A DNA stretch of 64,000 bases from Calditrichota bacterium (GCA_020637445.1 JACJVZ010000001.1:434001-498000); one strand, 5' to 3'. Positions 44,201 through 53,031 are shown, counted from the stretch's first letter. Numbers and translations are program-made. The notes: generated by a model from the sequence alone, not told the origin.

Positions 44201-44436
44201 TTTACATTGTCGACTCCCGAAACTGCCTGCTCTATCGGCCGGACAATTCCATCTTCAACTTCAATCGGACCGGCACCCGGAAATGTCACGGCGACTTGAA
44301 TCTGGTCAAGTTCCACTTCCGGAAAAACCTCCTGTTTGATCGTCGGCGCGAGCAAAAAGCCACCGACGATAAACATGAGCAACAGCATGTTCGCCGCGAC
44401 GTGATTGCCGGCCATCCATTTGATCCAAGAGTTCAT
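41245..44436 (-). CDS. RND-family efflux transporter permease
   Basis: A 1063-residue inner-membrane proton-driven pump of the AcrB/MexB (HAE-type) superfamily. Helix 1 (MLLLMFIVGGFLL), a large periplasmic loop, the helix bundle with LVLGMVVDDAIVVGENI (the transmembrane Asp pair of helix 4), a second periplasmic loop, and the C-terminal bundle ending FGVMFSGFLITLIVLPAMYLI are all seen. It exports toxic compounds or lipids in complex with the two upstream gene products. It overlaps the adaptor gene by four bases (ATGA). Substrate cannot be predicted. Confidence 0.95.
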   Translation of the reverse strand: MNSWIKWMAGNHVAANMLLLMFIVGGFLLAPTIKQEVFPEVELDQIQVAVTFPGAGPIEVEDGIVRPIEQAVSGVDNVKKIRGSAMEGRGTVTIELIEGADPDIALNDIKSEVDRITTFPEQAEEPVVSKMTNRREAISLMIYGDASELALRQQAERIRDELLSEPEISQVELAAVKPYEISVEVSEQTLREYNLTLNDVAGIVRRASLDLPGGTVKTSGGEVLLRTTEKKYTGNEFSKVVVLTRPDGSEVTLDQIATIDDNFEETDQQAFFDGKPAAMIKVFRVGKQKPTVVAKAVRDFMETYRAQLPPSIHVDVWQDWSVIFQQRMDLLQRNGIMGLILVVLILAMFLELRLAFWVSMGIPASFLGALMLMPAWDVSINMLSLFAFILVLGMVVDDAIVVGENIFQHRLMGKSYFQASIDGASEVAGPVTFSVLTTVAAFSPLMFVSGTMGKFMFVIPAIVISVLLISMIEAFFVMPAHLSGKLSQSQAPIWKKIERVRHHFDDWLQTFIDKVYSPTLAAATKHRYVTFALATALLLATVGIIGGGLIKFEFLPSIDADIINVQVTMPPGTPIEETRKVTEQVRQAGLHAIEESNGNQEDGKSNLEHMFIATGFQVFEGGPQGVRENIGSNLGQLRVLLVQPEFRSMRTPDIVNLWRKEVGEIPGVEQIQFNASLMSQGADIGIELSSDNFGQLLAAVDRLKEKLDTYDGVYDISDSHLEGKRELQLTLKPDARTLGITESDLATQVRSAFYGAEALRLQRGRDEVKVMVRYPKDERRSLANVDNMLIRTRSGGEIPFHSAAKVIDAIGYSGITRTDQKRVVVVNASVDPKAANASEITAALESGILAQLRSDYPGLQYDYEGQSRDRQESLQSLATGFVFALFLIFGLIAIPLRSFTQPLVIMSVIPFGFVGAIFGHMLFGFNMSLMSMFGFVALTGVVVNGGIVMIDFINRARDGGLPVREAILQSGVRRFRAIMLTSTTTFFGLVPLILEKSVQAQFLVPMAISLGFGVMFSGFLITLIVLPAMYLILEDAHDLVGAKSRHLAGEGSDVHDEPVLQNP

Positions 44437-45602
44437 TCGCGAGCACCTCCCTCCGCGACGCGCACCTTAAGGCCGTTGGCCGCTCCGGATATCGGGGACG
44501 TAACAATCTGGTCACCGGCATTCAGGCCTTCTGTAACGTAGACGTAGTCGCGCGTGCGCAGCGGCATGACCACGTCGCGGATCTCCAAAGTATTTTGAGG
44601 AGTCGCAATCCAAACGACATCGCCGCTGCGGATTGACCCGCGCGGTAATCTAACTGCGTTCTGAATCATTTTGCCAGTGAACTCAACGTCGACAAAACTG
44701 CCGACGGCAAGTTCGGGGCCGCCGTCATCTCGCGGTGCGTAAGGATTCTCGACTTCAACAATCGCGCGGGCAAGCCTCCCGACGCTGTCGAGCGCTCCCA
44801 CCCAACGTACCGCTTCGCCTTCCCACGAATAGTTTTTTCCGGCGACGTTCATTGTAACAATCGCCTTTGAACCGGGAATATCGAGCCACATCAGCTCGTC
44901 GAGCGGCAATCCGACTTCGATCTCCGCAACGTCCGTGGAGTAGAGCACACCCACCGGCATTCCCGGCGAAACGGTCTGTCCGATGTCCACGGATTCTCGT
45001 CGAACGCGGCCGTTGAAGGGCGCGCGGACTTGCGTTCTTTCCAAAGCGAGTTCCGCTTGGCGCAGAGACGCATTCGCCGACGCCGAATTCGATTCAGCTT
45101 GCCGCAACTGCGGTTCGCGCAGAACGAGCGAAGAAGGATCGTCACTATTCGATTTGCTCTCGGACATTCTTTGCCATTCCCGTTTCGCAACATCGGCTTG
45201 TGCTTGTTCAATGGAAAGTTGATAGTCTGCCTGCGCGACACGGGCTTTCGCCTGTTCAACCGCGAGCTCGTAATCGATAGACTCGATTCGAAACAGCACG
45301 TCGGCTTTCTTGAACGAGCCGCCTGCGGCGCACTGGTCGCTGATCCAATCGACCTTTCCTCCAACCTGCGGCGCCAGCGCGACTTCGTGTTTGGCGCGTA
45401 CAGTTCCCGTTCCGTAAATTGTAGCACTGTGCGCCTCAGGCGAAACGTTGATAGTTTCGACGAGCACGCCGGGAAACTCGGGGATGATAGATTCAGGTTT
45501 CTTGCGACTGGCAATAAGTCCAAACATCACCAAGAAGCCGCCGACTATTATAAGCACGGGGACAAGAATACGTTTACTTTTCTTCATCGTTTCCGCTGTC
45601 AT
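44433..45602 (-). CDS. RND efflux periplasmic adaptor (membrane fusion protein)
   Basis: A 389-residue adaptor with an N-terminal membrane helix (ILVPVLIIVGGFLVMFGLI). A lipoyl-like half-motif (GTVRAKHEVALAPQVGGKV), an alpha-hairpin coiled coil (about residues 95-185), the second lipoyl half (VRAPFNGRVRRESVDIGQTV), a beta-barrel and a membrane-proximal domain follow. It bridges pump and outer-membrane channel. It begins three bases after the channel gene; an internal ATG at 45587 would shorten it by five residues. Confidence 0.93.
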   Translation of the reverse strand: MTAETMKKSKRILVPVLIIVGGFLVMFGLIASRKKPESIIPEFPGVLVETINVSPEAHSATIYGTGTVRAKHEVALAPQVGGKVDWISDQCAAGGSFKKADVLFRIESIDYELAVEQAKARVAQADYQLSIEQAQADVAKREWQRMSESKSNSDDPSSLVLREPQLRQAESNSASANASLRQAELALERTQVRAPFNGRVRRESVDIGQTVSPGMPVGVLYSTDVAEIEVGLPLDELMWLDIPGSKAIVTMNVAGKNYSWEGEAVRWVGALDSVGRLARAIVEVENPYAPRDDGGPELAVGSFVDVEFTGKMIQNAVRLPRGSIRSGDVVWIATPQNTLEIRDVVMPLRTRDYVYVTEGLNAGDQIVTSPISGAANGLKVRVAEGGARE

Positions 45603-45605
45603 GGT

Positions 45606-47030
45606 TTAGCGAACCTCCGCATGTAGTTTGGGAGACGGCTCACGAGAGCGCAGCACTTCGTCGGTCCACGAACCGCCCAGCGCCGTAGCCAGATCAACTC
45701 GGTTATTAAGCAGCTCGCGGCGCGCCGAAATCAGCGAGCTTTGAGCTTGATAGTATGAATTCTGCGCAATCAAAACTTGCAGGTATCCGATGATGCCTTG
45801 CTGGTATTGTTCTTCGGCAACGCGCAGAGAGTTGCCGGCAGCCTCAGTTTGGGTTTCAAGTTGCGTGATTCGTTCCCGCATCTTATCGCCTCGCACCAGC
45901 GCATCCTCGACTTCTCGAAACGCGTTGAGAACAACTTGTTTGTAAGTCGCGGCCGATTCATAGAACGCCGCTTCGTTGCGTTGCGCTTCGCCCGCGAGCC
46001 TGCCGCCTTGAAAAATCGGAGCAGTCAAACCCGCAACGAGATTCCATAGCAGCTCCTCGGGATCGAGAGCTTTTTCAAGGTCTTTGTTTACGTTGCCCAG
46101 CGTACCCGTCAAATTGAAACTTGGCAGCAGCGCGGCGTTTGCCGAAGCCCAACGCGCGTCATTTGCCAAGAGTCTCGCGCGTGCCGCGCGAATGTCAGGT
46201 CGGCGGGCCAACAGGTCTGTGGGAATTCCCTGCCCAATATCCAATACTTTTGGGGGCAGCGCACTCGCGATACCGGAAATGTCCGACTCCGGATAACGTC
46301 CCAGGAGAACGGAAAGCAGATGTTCGGTCGTCGCTAATGTCGCGTCTACGGTTGCCTTTTGTGCTTTGGTCTGGGCGAGATTCGCTTCCGATTGATAAAC
46401 GTCAAGCGAGGTGACGACGCCCAGCAAGTAACGGTGCGACACGATGTCGTACGCGCTTTGATTTGATGCGAGCGTCTGCTCCAAAAGTCGCTGCTGCTCC
46501 TTCAAATCCACAATTTGAAAGTACGTGCGCGCCACTTGCGACGTGAGCGTCAAGAGCGCTGTGCGAGTGTCGTTCTCAGAGGCCAGCAAGTCGCCAAATG
46601 CGGCCCTCCGCCGAGCCGATAATTTGCCCCACAGATCGATTTCGTATTGTGCGACCGCGCTTACGTCATAATAGTCAAGATTGATCTTGCCGATTCCTCC
46701 GAAGGCGCGCTCACCGTCTTGATAAGATCCGTTGACTGTCACAGAAGGAAAAAGCGACGCGCGCGTTGAACGGCTCAGAGCGCGAAACTGCTGCAGACGA
46801 GCCAATGAGACTTCGAGGCTCGGACTGTTCGCGATGGCTTCGTCCATCAATGTGTTGAGCGATTCGTCACCGAAATCCTTCCACCACGCTCCGTCGCGAA
46901 ATGCGGTATCCAGAGACGCATTGTGATAAGTTTCCGGACTGTCAACCTTTGGTGCGTTGTGTCGTTGTACATAACCACACCCGCCAAGCCAAAGCGCCGC
47001 ACCCAGCAGAGCAAGGTATTTCATTTTCAT
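45606..47030 (-). CDS. Outer-membrane efflux lipoprotein, NodT/TolC family
   Basis: A roughly 474-residue channel component with lipobox LGGC (Cys18 from ATG 47030). It has two TolC-type repeats: SPSLEVSLARLQQFRALSRS...FPSV in the first half and DIRAARARLLANDARWASANAALLPSF in the second. NodT-type channels are lipid-anchored, as here. The ATG at 47030 gives a good lipoprotein signal; the frame is open to 47078, which would overlap the MarR gene. First structural gene of the pump operon. Confidence 0.92.
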   Translation of the reverse strand: MKMKYLALLGAALWLGGCGYVQRHNAPKVDSPETYHNASLDTAFRDGAWWKDFGDESLNTLMDEAIANSPSLEVSLARLQQFRALSRSTRASLFPSVTVNGSYQDGERAFGGIGKINLDYYDVSAVAQYEIDLWGKLSARRRAAFGDLLASENDTRTALLTLTSQVARTYFQIVDLKEQQRLLEQTLASNQSAYDIVSHRYLLGVVTSLDVYQSEANLAQTKAQKATVDATLATTEHLLSVLLGRYPESDISGIASALPPKVLDIGQGIPTDLLARRPDIRAARARLLANDARWASANAALLPSFNLTGTLGNVNKDLEKALDPEELLWNLVAGLTAPIFQGGRLAGEAQRNEAAFYESAATYKQVVLNAFREVEDALVRGDKMRERITQLETQTEAAGNSLRVAEEQYQQGIIGYLQVLIAQNSYYQAQSSLISARRELLNNRVDLATALGGSWTDEVLRSREPSPKLHAEVR

Positions 47031-47053
47031 GAATGGCCTATGTTTTCTTGATA

Positions 47054-47527
47054 TCATTCTTCTTTGCCTTTCGGACATCCCATGAAATCGATATTTGAGT
47101 ATTCTGCGACGATGTCTTTGAGGAGAGCGGTGGCCGCTGCAACTCGATCTCTTCCGAATTTCTCCTCAATCTCCTTTGAATAGGATCGTGCCATGTCTTG
47201 CAGCGCCTTCGTTGTTTGATGTCCTTTGTCGGTCATCACAAGAATTTTCACTCTGCGGTCGTCCGGATGTGCTGTGCGTTCGACGAATCCAAGCTCTTCC
47301 AGCTTGTCAATATGTCGCAAGATCGCGGGATGAGAATGCTCGAGGTGGCGGGACAAATCTGCGAGGGTGTTGTGCCCTGCACTCATTTTGAGCAGGATCA
47401 CCCCTTCGGCCCAATTTAGTCCCAAGACCTCGGCCCGTTCCGAAAAAACAGACCGAAAGACAAAGGCCGCACGGTTGCACCAAGCCGGAAATACATCGTC
47501 TATGACGAACTTCAATTCAGTCCTCAT
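47054..47527 (-). CDS. MarR-family transcriptional regulator
   Basis: A roughly 157-residue winged-helix repressor. The recognition region HLEHSHPAILRHIDKLEELGFVERTAHPDDRRVKIL is the MarR core. It is divergent from the gamma-glutamyltransferase gene and directly upstream of the efflux genes, so it probably represses its own operon until an inducing compound binds. The start is taken as ATG 47527; the frame is open to a TTG at 47542. Confidence 0.9.
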   Translation of the reverse strand: MRTELKFVIDDVFPAWCNRAAFVFRSVFSERAEVLGLNWAEGVILLKMSAGHNTLADLSRHLEHSHPAILRHIDKLEELGFVERTAHPDDRRVKILVMTDKGHQTTKALQDMARSYSKEIEEKFGRDRVAAATALLKDIVAEYSNIDFMGCPKGKEE

Positions 47528-47548
47528 GAAATTAGAACACAAAATTTA

Positions 47549-47562
47549 TGTAAGAAGTTACA
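47549..47562 (-). promoter_or_regulatory. Palindrome upstream of the MarR gene, candidate operator
   Basis: TGTAA-GAAG-TTACA is a perfect inverted repeat with five-base arms, 21 bases upstream of the MarR ATG. Its size and position fit a MarR autorepression site. Confidence 0.4.
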
Positions 47563-47611
47563 AGGTACAAACGAATTAAGTCCATAGCAAGTCAAGTCAA
47601 TAATCCTAAGA

Positions 47612-47623
47612 TGTTAATTAACA
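47612..47623. promoter_or_regulatory. Perfect palindrome TGTTAATTAACA in the divergent gap
   Basis: A 12-base perfect palindrome midway between the MarR gene and the gamma-glutamyltransferase gene. It could be a second MarR site controlling both directions, or just an AT-rich chance palindrome. Confidence 0.3.
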
Positions 47624-47737
47624 AATAGTTTAAGAATACAACGTGAACGTGCCGAGGATTGTCGAGTCCTCCGAGGTCCTTCCAAATGACTGCGGTTTCC
47701 TTGACTTTAGCCGCTGGTTTTTGTTCATTTAAGGTCT

Positions 47738-49477
47738 ATGAGAATTCTCAACTTAGCTACCTCCTGGAGTGCCTTGATCCGAATCGGATTTCTTGGCCTT
47801 TTGCTTTACGGTTGCGCTTCGACCACGCCGCCGGCCACTGAATTGACACCCCCTGAAGCTCCGGTCGACACGAACTTCGCGCGAGCGCTGTCCGCGTCAT
47901 TTGACAGCGGCATTGTTGTGTGTGCGCATCCGCTGGCTGCGGCTGCTGGAAAAAAAGTACTTGCCTCCGGCGGCAACGCGATGGATGCTGCGCTTGCAGC
48001 TTTGGCAACCTTGAACGTCGTCGAACCTCACGCGAGCGGCTTGGGCGGCGGCGGCTTTGCTTTGTATTATGACGCGTCCGGCGATTCGGTGTATATGCTC
48101 GACTATCGCGAGCGCGCGCCGGCAAGAATGAAACGAGACATTTACTTCCAGCCGGACGACACGTTGAAACTCGTGCAGCGCTCCGGAGGCACATCGGTTT
48201 TGGTTCCGGGGGCCGCGGCAGGTTGGCAGCAACTGCACAGACGGTTCGGAACCCGCACAATGCCCGAACTCTTCGCCGATGCAATAGCAATTGCAGACAC
48301 AGGCTACACGATTTCCGAAAAGCAAGCCGCGATCATTTTTGATCATGCTGAAGAACTGATGGAAGATTCGGCTATGTCCAGAATCTTTCTTGAAGACGGA
48401 CTTCCGCCTTCGGCGGGATTCCGAATCACTCAGCCCAAACTTGGCCAACTATTGAGTTTTCTCTCCAGCACACGTTTAGAAAATTTCTACTTTCCGCCGT
48501 ATTCCACTGAAGTGGCGAATGCAATTCGCGCACATGGCGGACAAGTTACCGACTCTGATCTTAACGCGTACAAGCCCGTAGAGCGCAAGCCGCTGCGGAT
48601 GAAGTACCGTGACTACGACATCATCACGACGTCGCCACCTGCGGGCGGCGGATTGATCATGCTCGAAACGCTGAAACTTCTGGAAGCCTACGATATTCAG
48701 AAATTAGGTTTGCTGACGCCGGAATACATACATACTGTTTCGATGGCAATTCGTCAGGCTCGCACGGATGCCGCCGACTGGCTTGGCGATCCAGACTTTG
48801 CGCGCATACCTGTAGACACGATGCTTTCTCCGGCGTATCTTGCAGAAGTGCGTGATTCGATGTCCATGGACTCCGTGCCGAAAAGACTGACCGCGCTGGA
48901 TTCAATTCGTGCGTTTGGTCCGGGGAATACGACACATCTCGTCGTCGCCGACAAAGACGGCAATTTGGTGACCTTGACGCAGTCCATCAACTACTTTTTC
49001 GGATCGGGTGTCATGGTCCCGGAATTGGGACTTTTGCTCAATAACCATTGCGCGGATTTTCAAAGCGACACGACGGGTCCGAATCCGATTGCTCCGCTGC
49101 ACCGCCCAGTCTCAAGTATGGCTCCAACTATCATCCTCAAAGATGGAAATCCTGTTCTGATTATTGGAACTCCCGGTGGTCCGCGCATTCCCGCCGCTAT
49201 GGTCGAAGTGATTCTGGCCGTTCTTGAGTTTGACGTTCCATTGAACGAAGCACTTGACCTGCCGCGTTTTTTCCCGGCAGGCACCTATCTCGTGTATGAA
49301 ACCAGGATCCCGCAAGAGACGATGGACGCGTTAGCCGCGAAAGGGTGGAAGCCTTATCCCAACGAACCGCTCAGCAACTATTTCGGTGGAGTGCAAGCGA
49401 TTCATTTCCCCAAGAACAGCCCGCAAATGGTCGGAAGCTCCGACCCTCGGCGCGATGGAGCGGCAGACGGTTACTAA
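47738..49477 (+). CDS. ggt: Gamma-glutamyltransferase, lipoprotein
   Basis: A 579-residue N-terminal nucleophile hydrolase that cleaves or transfers gamma-glutamyl groups. It is lipid-anchored by lipobox LLLYGC (Cys26). The self-processing nucleophile is Thr398 in GPGNTTHLVVADKDG, and the small-subunit motifs GSGVMVPELGLLLNN and PVSSMAPTIILKDG are present. ASGLGGGGFALYYD lies in the large subunit. It could act on glutathione, gamma-glutamyl peptides or poly-gamma-glutamate; the next gene favours the last. It is followed seven bases later by the poly-gamma-glutamate system gene. Confidence 0.95.
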   Translation: MRILNLATSWSALIRIGFLGLLLYGCASTTPPATELTPPEAPVDTNFARALSASFDSGIVVCAHPLAAAAGKKVLASGGNAMDAALAALATLNVVEPHASGLGGGGFALYYDASGDSVYMLDYRERAPARMKRDIYFQPDDTLKLVQRSGGTSVLVPGAAAGWQQLHRRFGTRTMPELFADAIAIADTGYTISEKQAAIIFDHAEELMEDSAMSRIFLEDGLPPSAGFRITQPKLGQLLSFLSSTRLENFYFPPYSTEVANAIRAHGGQVTDSDLNAYKPVERKPLRMKYRDYDIITTSPPAGGGLIMLETLKLLEAYDIQKLGLLTPEYIHTVSMAIRQARTDAADWLGDPDFARIPVDTMLSPAYLAEVRDSMSMDSVPKRLTALDSIRAFGPGNTTHLVVADKDGNLVTLTQSINYFFGSGVMVPELGLLLNNHCADFQSDTTGPNPIAPLHRPVSSMAPTIILKDGNPVLIIGTPGGPRIPAAMVEVILAVLEFDVPLNEALDLPRFFPAGTYLVYETRIPQETMDALAAKGWKPYPNEPLSNYFGGVQAIHFPKNSPQMVGSSDPRRDGAADGY

Positions 49478-49484
49478 GAACTCC

Positions 49485-50465
49485 ATGATGTCGCGCGCCC
49501 TCGTCTTTCTGTTGGTTTGTTCGGTTGGACTTGTCGAACCGTTGCTTTCGTTTGCGGCAAAGAAGACAAGTGCCAATGACCACATGCTCTCTGCCGCGCA
49601 GCACATGCAAAGAGCTTCACGGCAAATCTACCTGACCAAACAGAGCCTCGGACTTGTCAACGAAAAAGACGACTTCAATCGCACGGGTTTGGTAGGAGAA
49701 GAATACACGCCGCTTACGACGACCAACGGCTATCTTCCCGCCAAAAGATCTGCAACGAATCCAGATTTTGCGGCATACTTAACCAAGTTGTTGCTCGAAC
49801 AAAAGCTCTCCAAAACGGACACGGTGTTGGTAACCATGACGGGGTCGTTTCCGGGATTGAACCTCGCGTTGTTGTGCGCACTCGAAGAACTCAAAATTCC
49901 ATCCTTGCGCATTGCCAGTTTGGGTTCGTCAAGTTACGGTGCGAACCAGATTGAGTTGACGTGGCTCGACATGGAAGATGTGCTCTATCGCGAGGGCCTT
50001 CTCGAACACCGCAGTGATTTTGTGACATTGGGCGGAACGGGCGACATCGGCGGAGGGTTGGAAGAAGAGACGATAGAGCTGCTTCGCCGCAAATGTGCGC
50101 GCTTAGGCTATGCGTTGATCGAATCAGGCAACAAACGCGCGCAATACGAAGAGCGACTGCAGTTGTTCGGCGATCCGAAAAACTATGCTTTGTTGATCAA
50201 CGCCGGCGGAAACCATCTCATGCTGGGGACGGGGCCCGAAGGCCGGGAGCTCCCCGGTGGTTTCATCAGGCCCGGAAGCGCGGCTTGGGAGCGGGACGTT
50301 TCCGCAACGTCGGGCGGATTGGTCTTTGACTTCTTGTTCTCAGGAATTCCCGTGCTGAATCTTCTGCACGTCGAAGACCTTGCCGAAAGTGCGGGCATTC
50401 CCGTCGATCCCGCGCCGTTGCCACGTCTCGGAACCTCTCCAGTTTATCACATGGAGCACCCGTGA
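49485..50465 (+). CDS. Poly-gamma-glutamate system protein (PgsW-like)
   Basis: A roughly 326-residue secreted or membrane-attached protein with signal sequence ALVFLLVCSVGLVEPLLSF. It resembles the family annotated as poly-gamma-glutamate system proteins, recalled from features such as MTGSFPGLNLALLCA and INAGGNHLMLGTGPEGRELPGG. The biochemical role is not established. No pgsB, pgsC or pgsA synthase genes are in the window, so the system may handle imported or breakdown gamma-glutamyl material. ATG 49485 follows the GGT stop by seven bases; an earlier in-frame ATG at 49455 overlaps GGT. It overlaps the next gene by GTGA. Confidence 0.6.
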   Translation: MMSRALVFLLVCSVGLVEPLLSFAAKKTSANDHMLSAAQHMQRASRQIYLTKQSLGLVNEKDDFNRTGLVGEEYTPLTTTNGYLPAKRSATNPDFAAYLTKLLLEQKLSKTDTVLVTMTGSFPGLNLALLCALEELKIPSLRIASLGSSSYGANQIELTWLDMEDVLYREGLLEHRSDFVTLGGTGDIGGGLEEETIELLRRKCARLGYALIESGNKRAQYEERLQLFGDPKNYALLINAGGNHLMLGTGPEGRELPGGFIRPGSAAWERDVSATSGGLVFDFLFSGIPVLNLLHVEDLAESAGIPVDPAPLPRLGTSPVYHMEHP

Positions 50466-51739
50466 CCGAAGGTGTAGTGCTTCTGATCATGGTCGTTGTA
50501 CTGGTCGCGGGAATTTTTCTCGCGCGTATTCCGACGGGTGTCTCATTACTGCTTTCGGCAGCGGCTGGAAGTTTGGCTTCCGGCAATGGCATCGGCCTGC
50601 ATTATTTGTACGAAGGCACGATGCTCTATCTCGATCCGATGTTGATCGTTGTAACGTCGCTCTTTTTCATGGCGGTCTTCGAGCGCTCGGGCGCATTGAG
50701 TACACTCAATGTGTGGGCCGTGAAAGCCTTCGGTAACAAACCGGTCCTTTTGGTTTCTTTGTTGATGTTCTTGGTGATGTTTCCCGGTATGTTCACGGGA
50801 TTGACGGCGCCGTGCGTCTTGACCACGGGAGCAATGGTCGCTCCGTTGATACTTGCCGCCGGTGCTCCGCCAGCGGTGGCCGGAGCGTTTATCGCGACGG
50901 GAGCATTCTTTGGGATGGTTGCGCCGCCTGTCAACATCGCCGCGATGTTGATTGGTGCGGGCGTCGACATGCCGTATATCGGTTTCGATTTCCCGCTCTT
51001 AGTTGCGACGATTCCCCTCGCCTTGATCAGCGCGTTCTTGCTCATTGGCAAATACTTCTGGAGATTCGACGCCCGCGACGCGGCCGCACACCTTCCAGCT
51101 TCGCGCTATTCCGAACACGGCGCGAAGTTGTTCTTGCCGATCGTAGTCTTGGCTACGCTGCTGCTTGGAGAAAAATTCGCGCCGGGAATAATTCCGTACT
51201 TGGGAATCCCGATGGTCTTCGTAGTCAGTGCGGCAATCGGCTTTTTCACGGGCGACAAAGTGAAACTCTTTGATACAGCGAAATGGTCATTGTCGCAATC
51301 ACTTTCTATTCTCGCGTTGCTTGCGGGCATCGGTGCGTTTATTGAAGTCCTCACACTGTCGGGCGCCCGCGGTTGGATCGTGATTAACCTTTTGTCGTTG
51401 CCGGACTGGCAGCTCTATCTCGGCATGGCAGTATTGGTTCCGCTTTTTGGCGGAGTTTCTGCCTACGGATCGAGTGTCGTGCTCGGAGTTCCGATTCTGC
51501 TTTCGCTTTTGGATCGGAACAACATTCTCGTTGCCGCTGCGCTCTCCATGCTTGCCTCCATCGGCGACTTTATGCCTCCGACGAGACTCGCTGTGTTGCT
51601 TGCCGGGCAAGTTGTCGGTGAAGCCAAAACGTCTCGAATTCTGAGATTCTGCGCGTCTCCGATTGTGCTCTCGACGATCTTGTGTATCGCTTTGATTTAC
51701 TTCGCGAACGATCTCGCCAAACTGCTTGTGCTGCTCTGA
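50462..51739 (+). CDS. TRAP transporter large permease (DctM-like)
   Basis: A 425-residue protein with about 11 or 12 membrane helices and the DctM-type signature region (GMFTGLTAPCVLTTGAMVAP, FIATGAFFGMVAPPVNIAAMLIG). TRAP large subunits move organic acids with sodium. No DctP binding protein and no standard DctQ is next to it; the 48-residue gene downstream and the DUF6305-like protein may fill those roles, which is inference. The GTG start overlaps the previous stop. Confidence 0.75.
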   Translation: MTEGVVLLIMVVVLVAGIFLARIPTGVSLLLSAAAGSLASGNGIGLHYLYEGTMLYLDPMLIVVTSLFFMAVFERSGALSTLNVWAVKAFGNKPVLLVSLLMFLVMFPGMFTGLTAPCVLTTGAMVAPLILAAGAPPAVAGAFIATGAFFGMVAPPVNIAAMLIGAGVDMPYIGFDFPLLVATIPLALISAFLLIGKYFWRFDARDAAAHLPASRYSEHGAKLFLPIVVLATLLLGEKFAPGIIPYLGIPMVFVVSAAIGFFTGDKVKLFDTAKWSLSQSLSILALLAGIGAFIEVLTLSGARGWIVINLLSLPDWQLYLGMAVLVPLFGGVSAYGSSVVLGVPILLSLLDRNNILVAAALSMLASIGDFMPPTRLAVLLAGQVVGEAKTSRILRFCASPIVLSTILCIALIYFANDLAKLLVLL

Positions 51740-51740
51740 T

Positions 51741-51887
51741 ATGCTTTTCTGGCTCTACTGGATACTAACTGCACTACTATCGCTTCTGACGGCGCGGGAG
51801 ATGCTTCGCGTTCGCGATTGGCGCACGCAACTTTCTGCCGCGCTCGTGCTTATTCCGTTTTTGCTGCGGGTATTTATGTTGAAATGA
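51741..51887 (+). CDS. Small membrane protein, 48 residues
   Basis: A short gene, too small for routine calling. The ATG at 51741 comes one base after the permease stop, and the TGA at 51885-51887 overlaps the next ATG (ATGA at 51884). Its product has two hydrophobic stretches (about residues 2-18 and 33-47) around a charged loop (REMLRVRDWRTQ). No family recognised. The coupling on both sides supports a real gene. It could be a subunit of the TRAP-like permease. Confidence 0.6.
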   Translation: MLFWLYWILTALLSLLTAREMLRVRDWRTQLSAALVLIPFLLRVFMLK

Positions 51888-53020
51888 ACATGAACTACCG
51901 CGCGGTCATTTTACTCGTTCTCGTCGTCGCCTCAACTCTTTGGGTCGGTTTTGGGTTTCGCAAATCTCAGATCGACGAAGCGCTTTATCCTTCTCCGGCA
52001 CTGACGAAGACGTTCAAGCTGTCGGACTATTTTGGCAGTCTCAAAGGCACGCGCGGCGACACGGACGTCTATGAGTTCCAAAGCGGACAAGACGGTGGCA
52101 CTGTTTTGGTTTTGGGGGGCACACATTGCGACGAGCCGGCAAGTTATCTTGCGGCCTACATGCTGATCGAGAGGCTGCAAGTGAATCGCGGTCGAGTACT
52201 CGTTATTCCACGAGCCAACCGTTCAGCGCTGTCACACACGATGCCCGGCGAAGCCCATCCGCAACATTTTGATATTCAAACGGAGACCGGTTCGCGGCAA
52301 TTTCGAATGGGCTGCCGCTATACGAATCCGCTGGATCAATGGCCCGATCCAGAAGTTTATTTGCACTATCCGTCTAATCAGGAACTTTCCGGCGCCGACA
52401 GCCGTAACTTGAATCGGTGCTATCCGGGCCGCGCGGACGGTCGCTTTACGGAGAGAATTGCCTACGCGATCACTACTTTGGTCGACCAAGAGAAAGTCGA
52501 CTTGGTCATTGATTTGCACGAGGCCTCGCTCGAATATCCGGTGATCAATGCGATCGTCGCCCATGATCGTGCGATGGATTGCGCGGCGATGGCTGTTTTG
52601 GAATTGCAGATAGAAGGGTTGGAGTTTGCGCTCGAGCCGTCGCCTCCGAATTTTCACGGACTCTCGCATCGCGAATTGGGAGATCATACACCCACGGACG
52701 CGACGTTGATGGAGTCGGCGAATGTCATCCAAGGAAGGCTGCGGGGTAAGACCGACGCGAATGTAATCTTGACCGGCAAAGACCCGATGTACGTTCGCGC
52801 CGCGCAGATCGACCTAACTCGCGTGCCGTACGATGAAGCGGGAATTCCGATTGAGGTTCGCGTGGGGCGCCACATTGAAGGCGCAAAAAAACTGATCAGT
52901 TCATTCTCCGTTCTTTACGAAGATCGCGCCGTCGAAATTGACGGTCTGCCAACATATGATGAGCTTCAGACGGAAGGTGTCGGAGCTTTTCTTTCAACGC
53001 CAACGGCATCATCACAATAG
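51884..53020 (+). CDS. Succinylglutamate desuccinylase/aspartoacylase-family protein
   Basis: A 378-residue M14-like zinc hydrolase with a membrane anchor or signal (AVILLVLVVASTLWVGFGF). Zinc ligands are His81 and Glu84 in GGTHCDEPAS and His212 in VIDLHEASLEYP. Family enzymes deacylate N-acyl amino acids such as N-acetylaspartate or N-succinylglutamate, or cut C-terminal residues. In this operon a glutamate-related substrate is plausible. The true start is ATG 51884, overlapping the small gene; the frame is open to 51818. Confidence 0.75.
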   Translation: MNMNYRAVILLVLVVASTLWVGFGFRKSQIDEALYPSPALTKTFKLSDYFGSLKGTRGDTDVYEFQSGQDGGTVLVLGGTHCDEPASYLAAYMLIERLQVNRGRVLVIPRANRSALSHTMPGEAHPQHFDIQTETGSRQFRMGCRYTNPLDQWPDPEVYLHYPSNQELSGADSRNLNRCYPGRADGRFTERIAYAITTLVDQEKVDLVIDLHEASLEYPVINAIVAHDRAMDCAAMAVLELQIEGLEFALEPSPPNFHGLSHRELGDHTPTDATLMESANVIQGRLRGKTDANVILTGKDPMYVRAAQIDLTRVPYDEAGIPIEVRVGRHIEGAKKLISSFSVLYEDRAVEIDGLPTYDELQTEGVGAFLSTPTASSQ

Positions 53021-53031
53021 AAAGGGCAACG

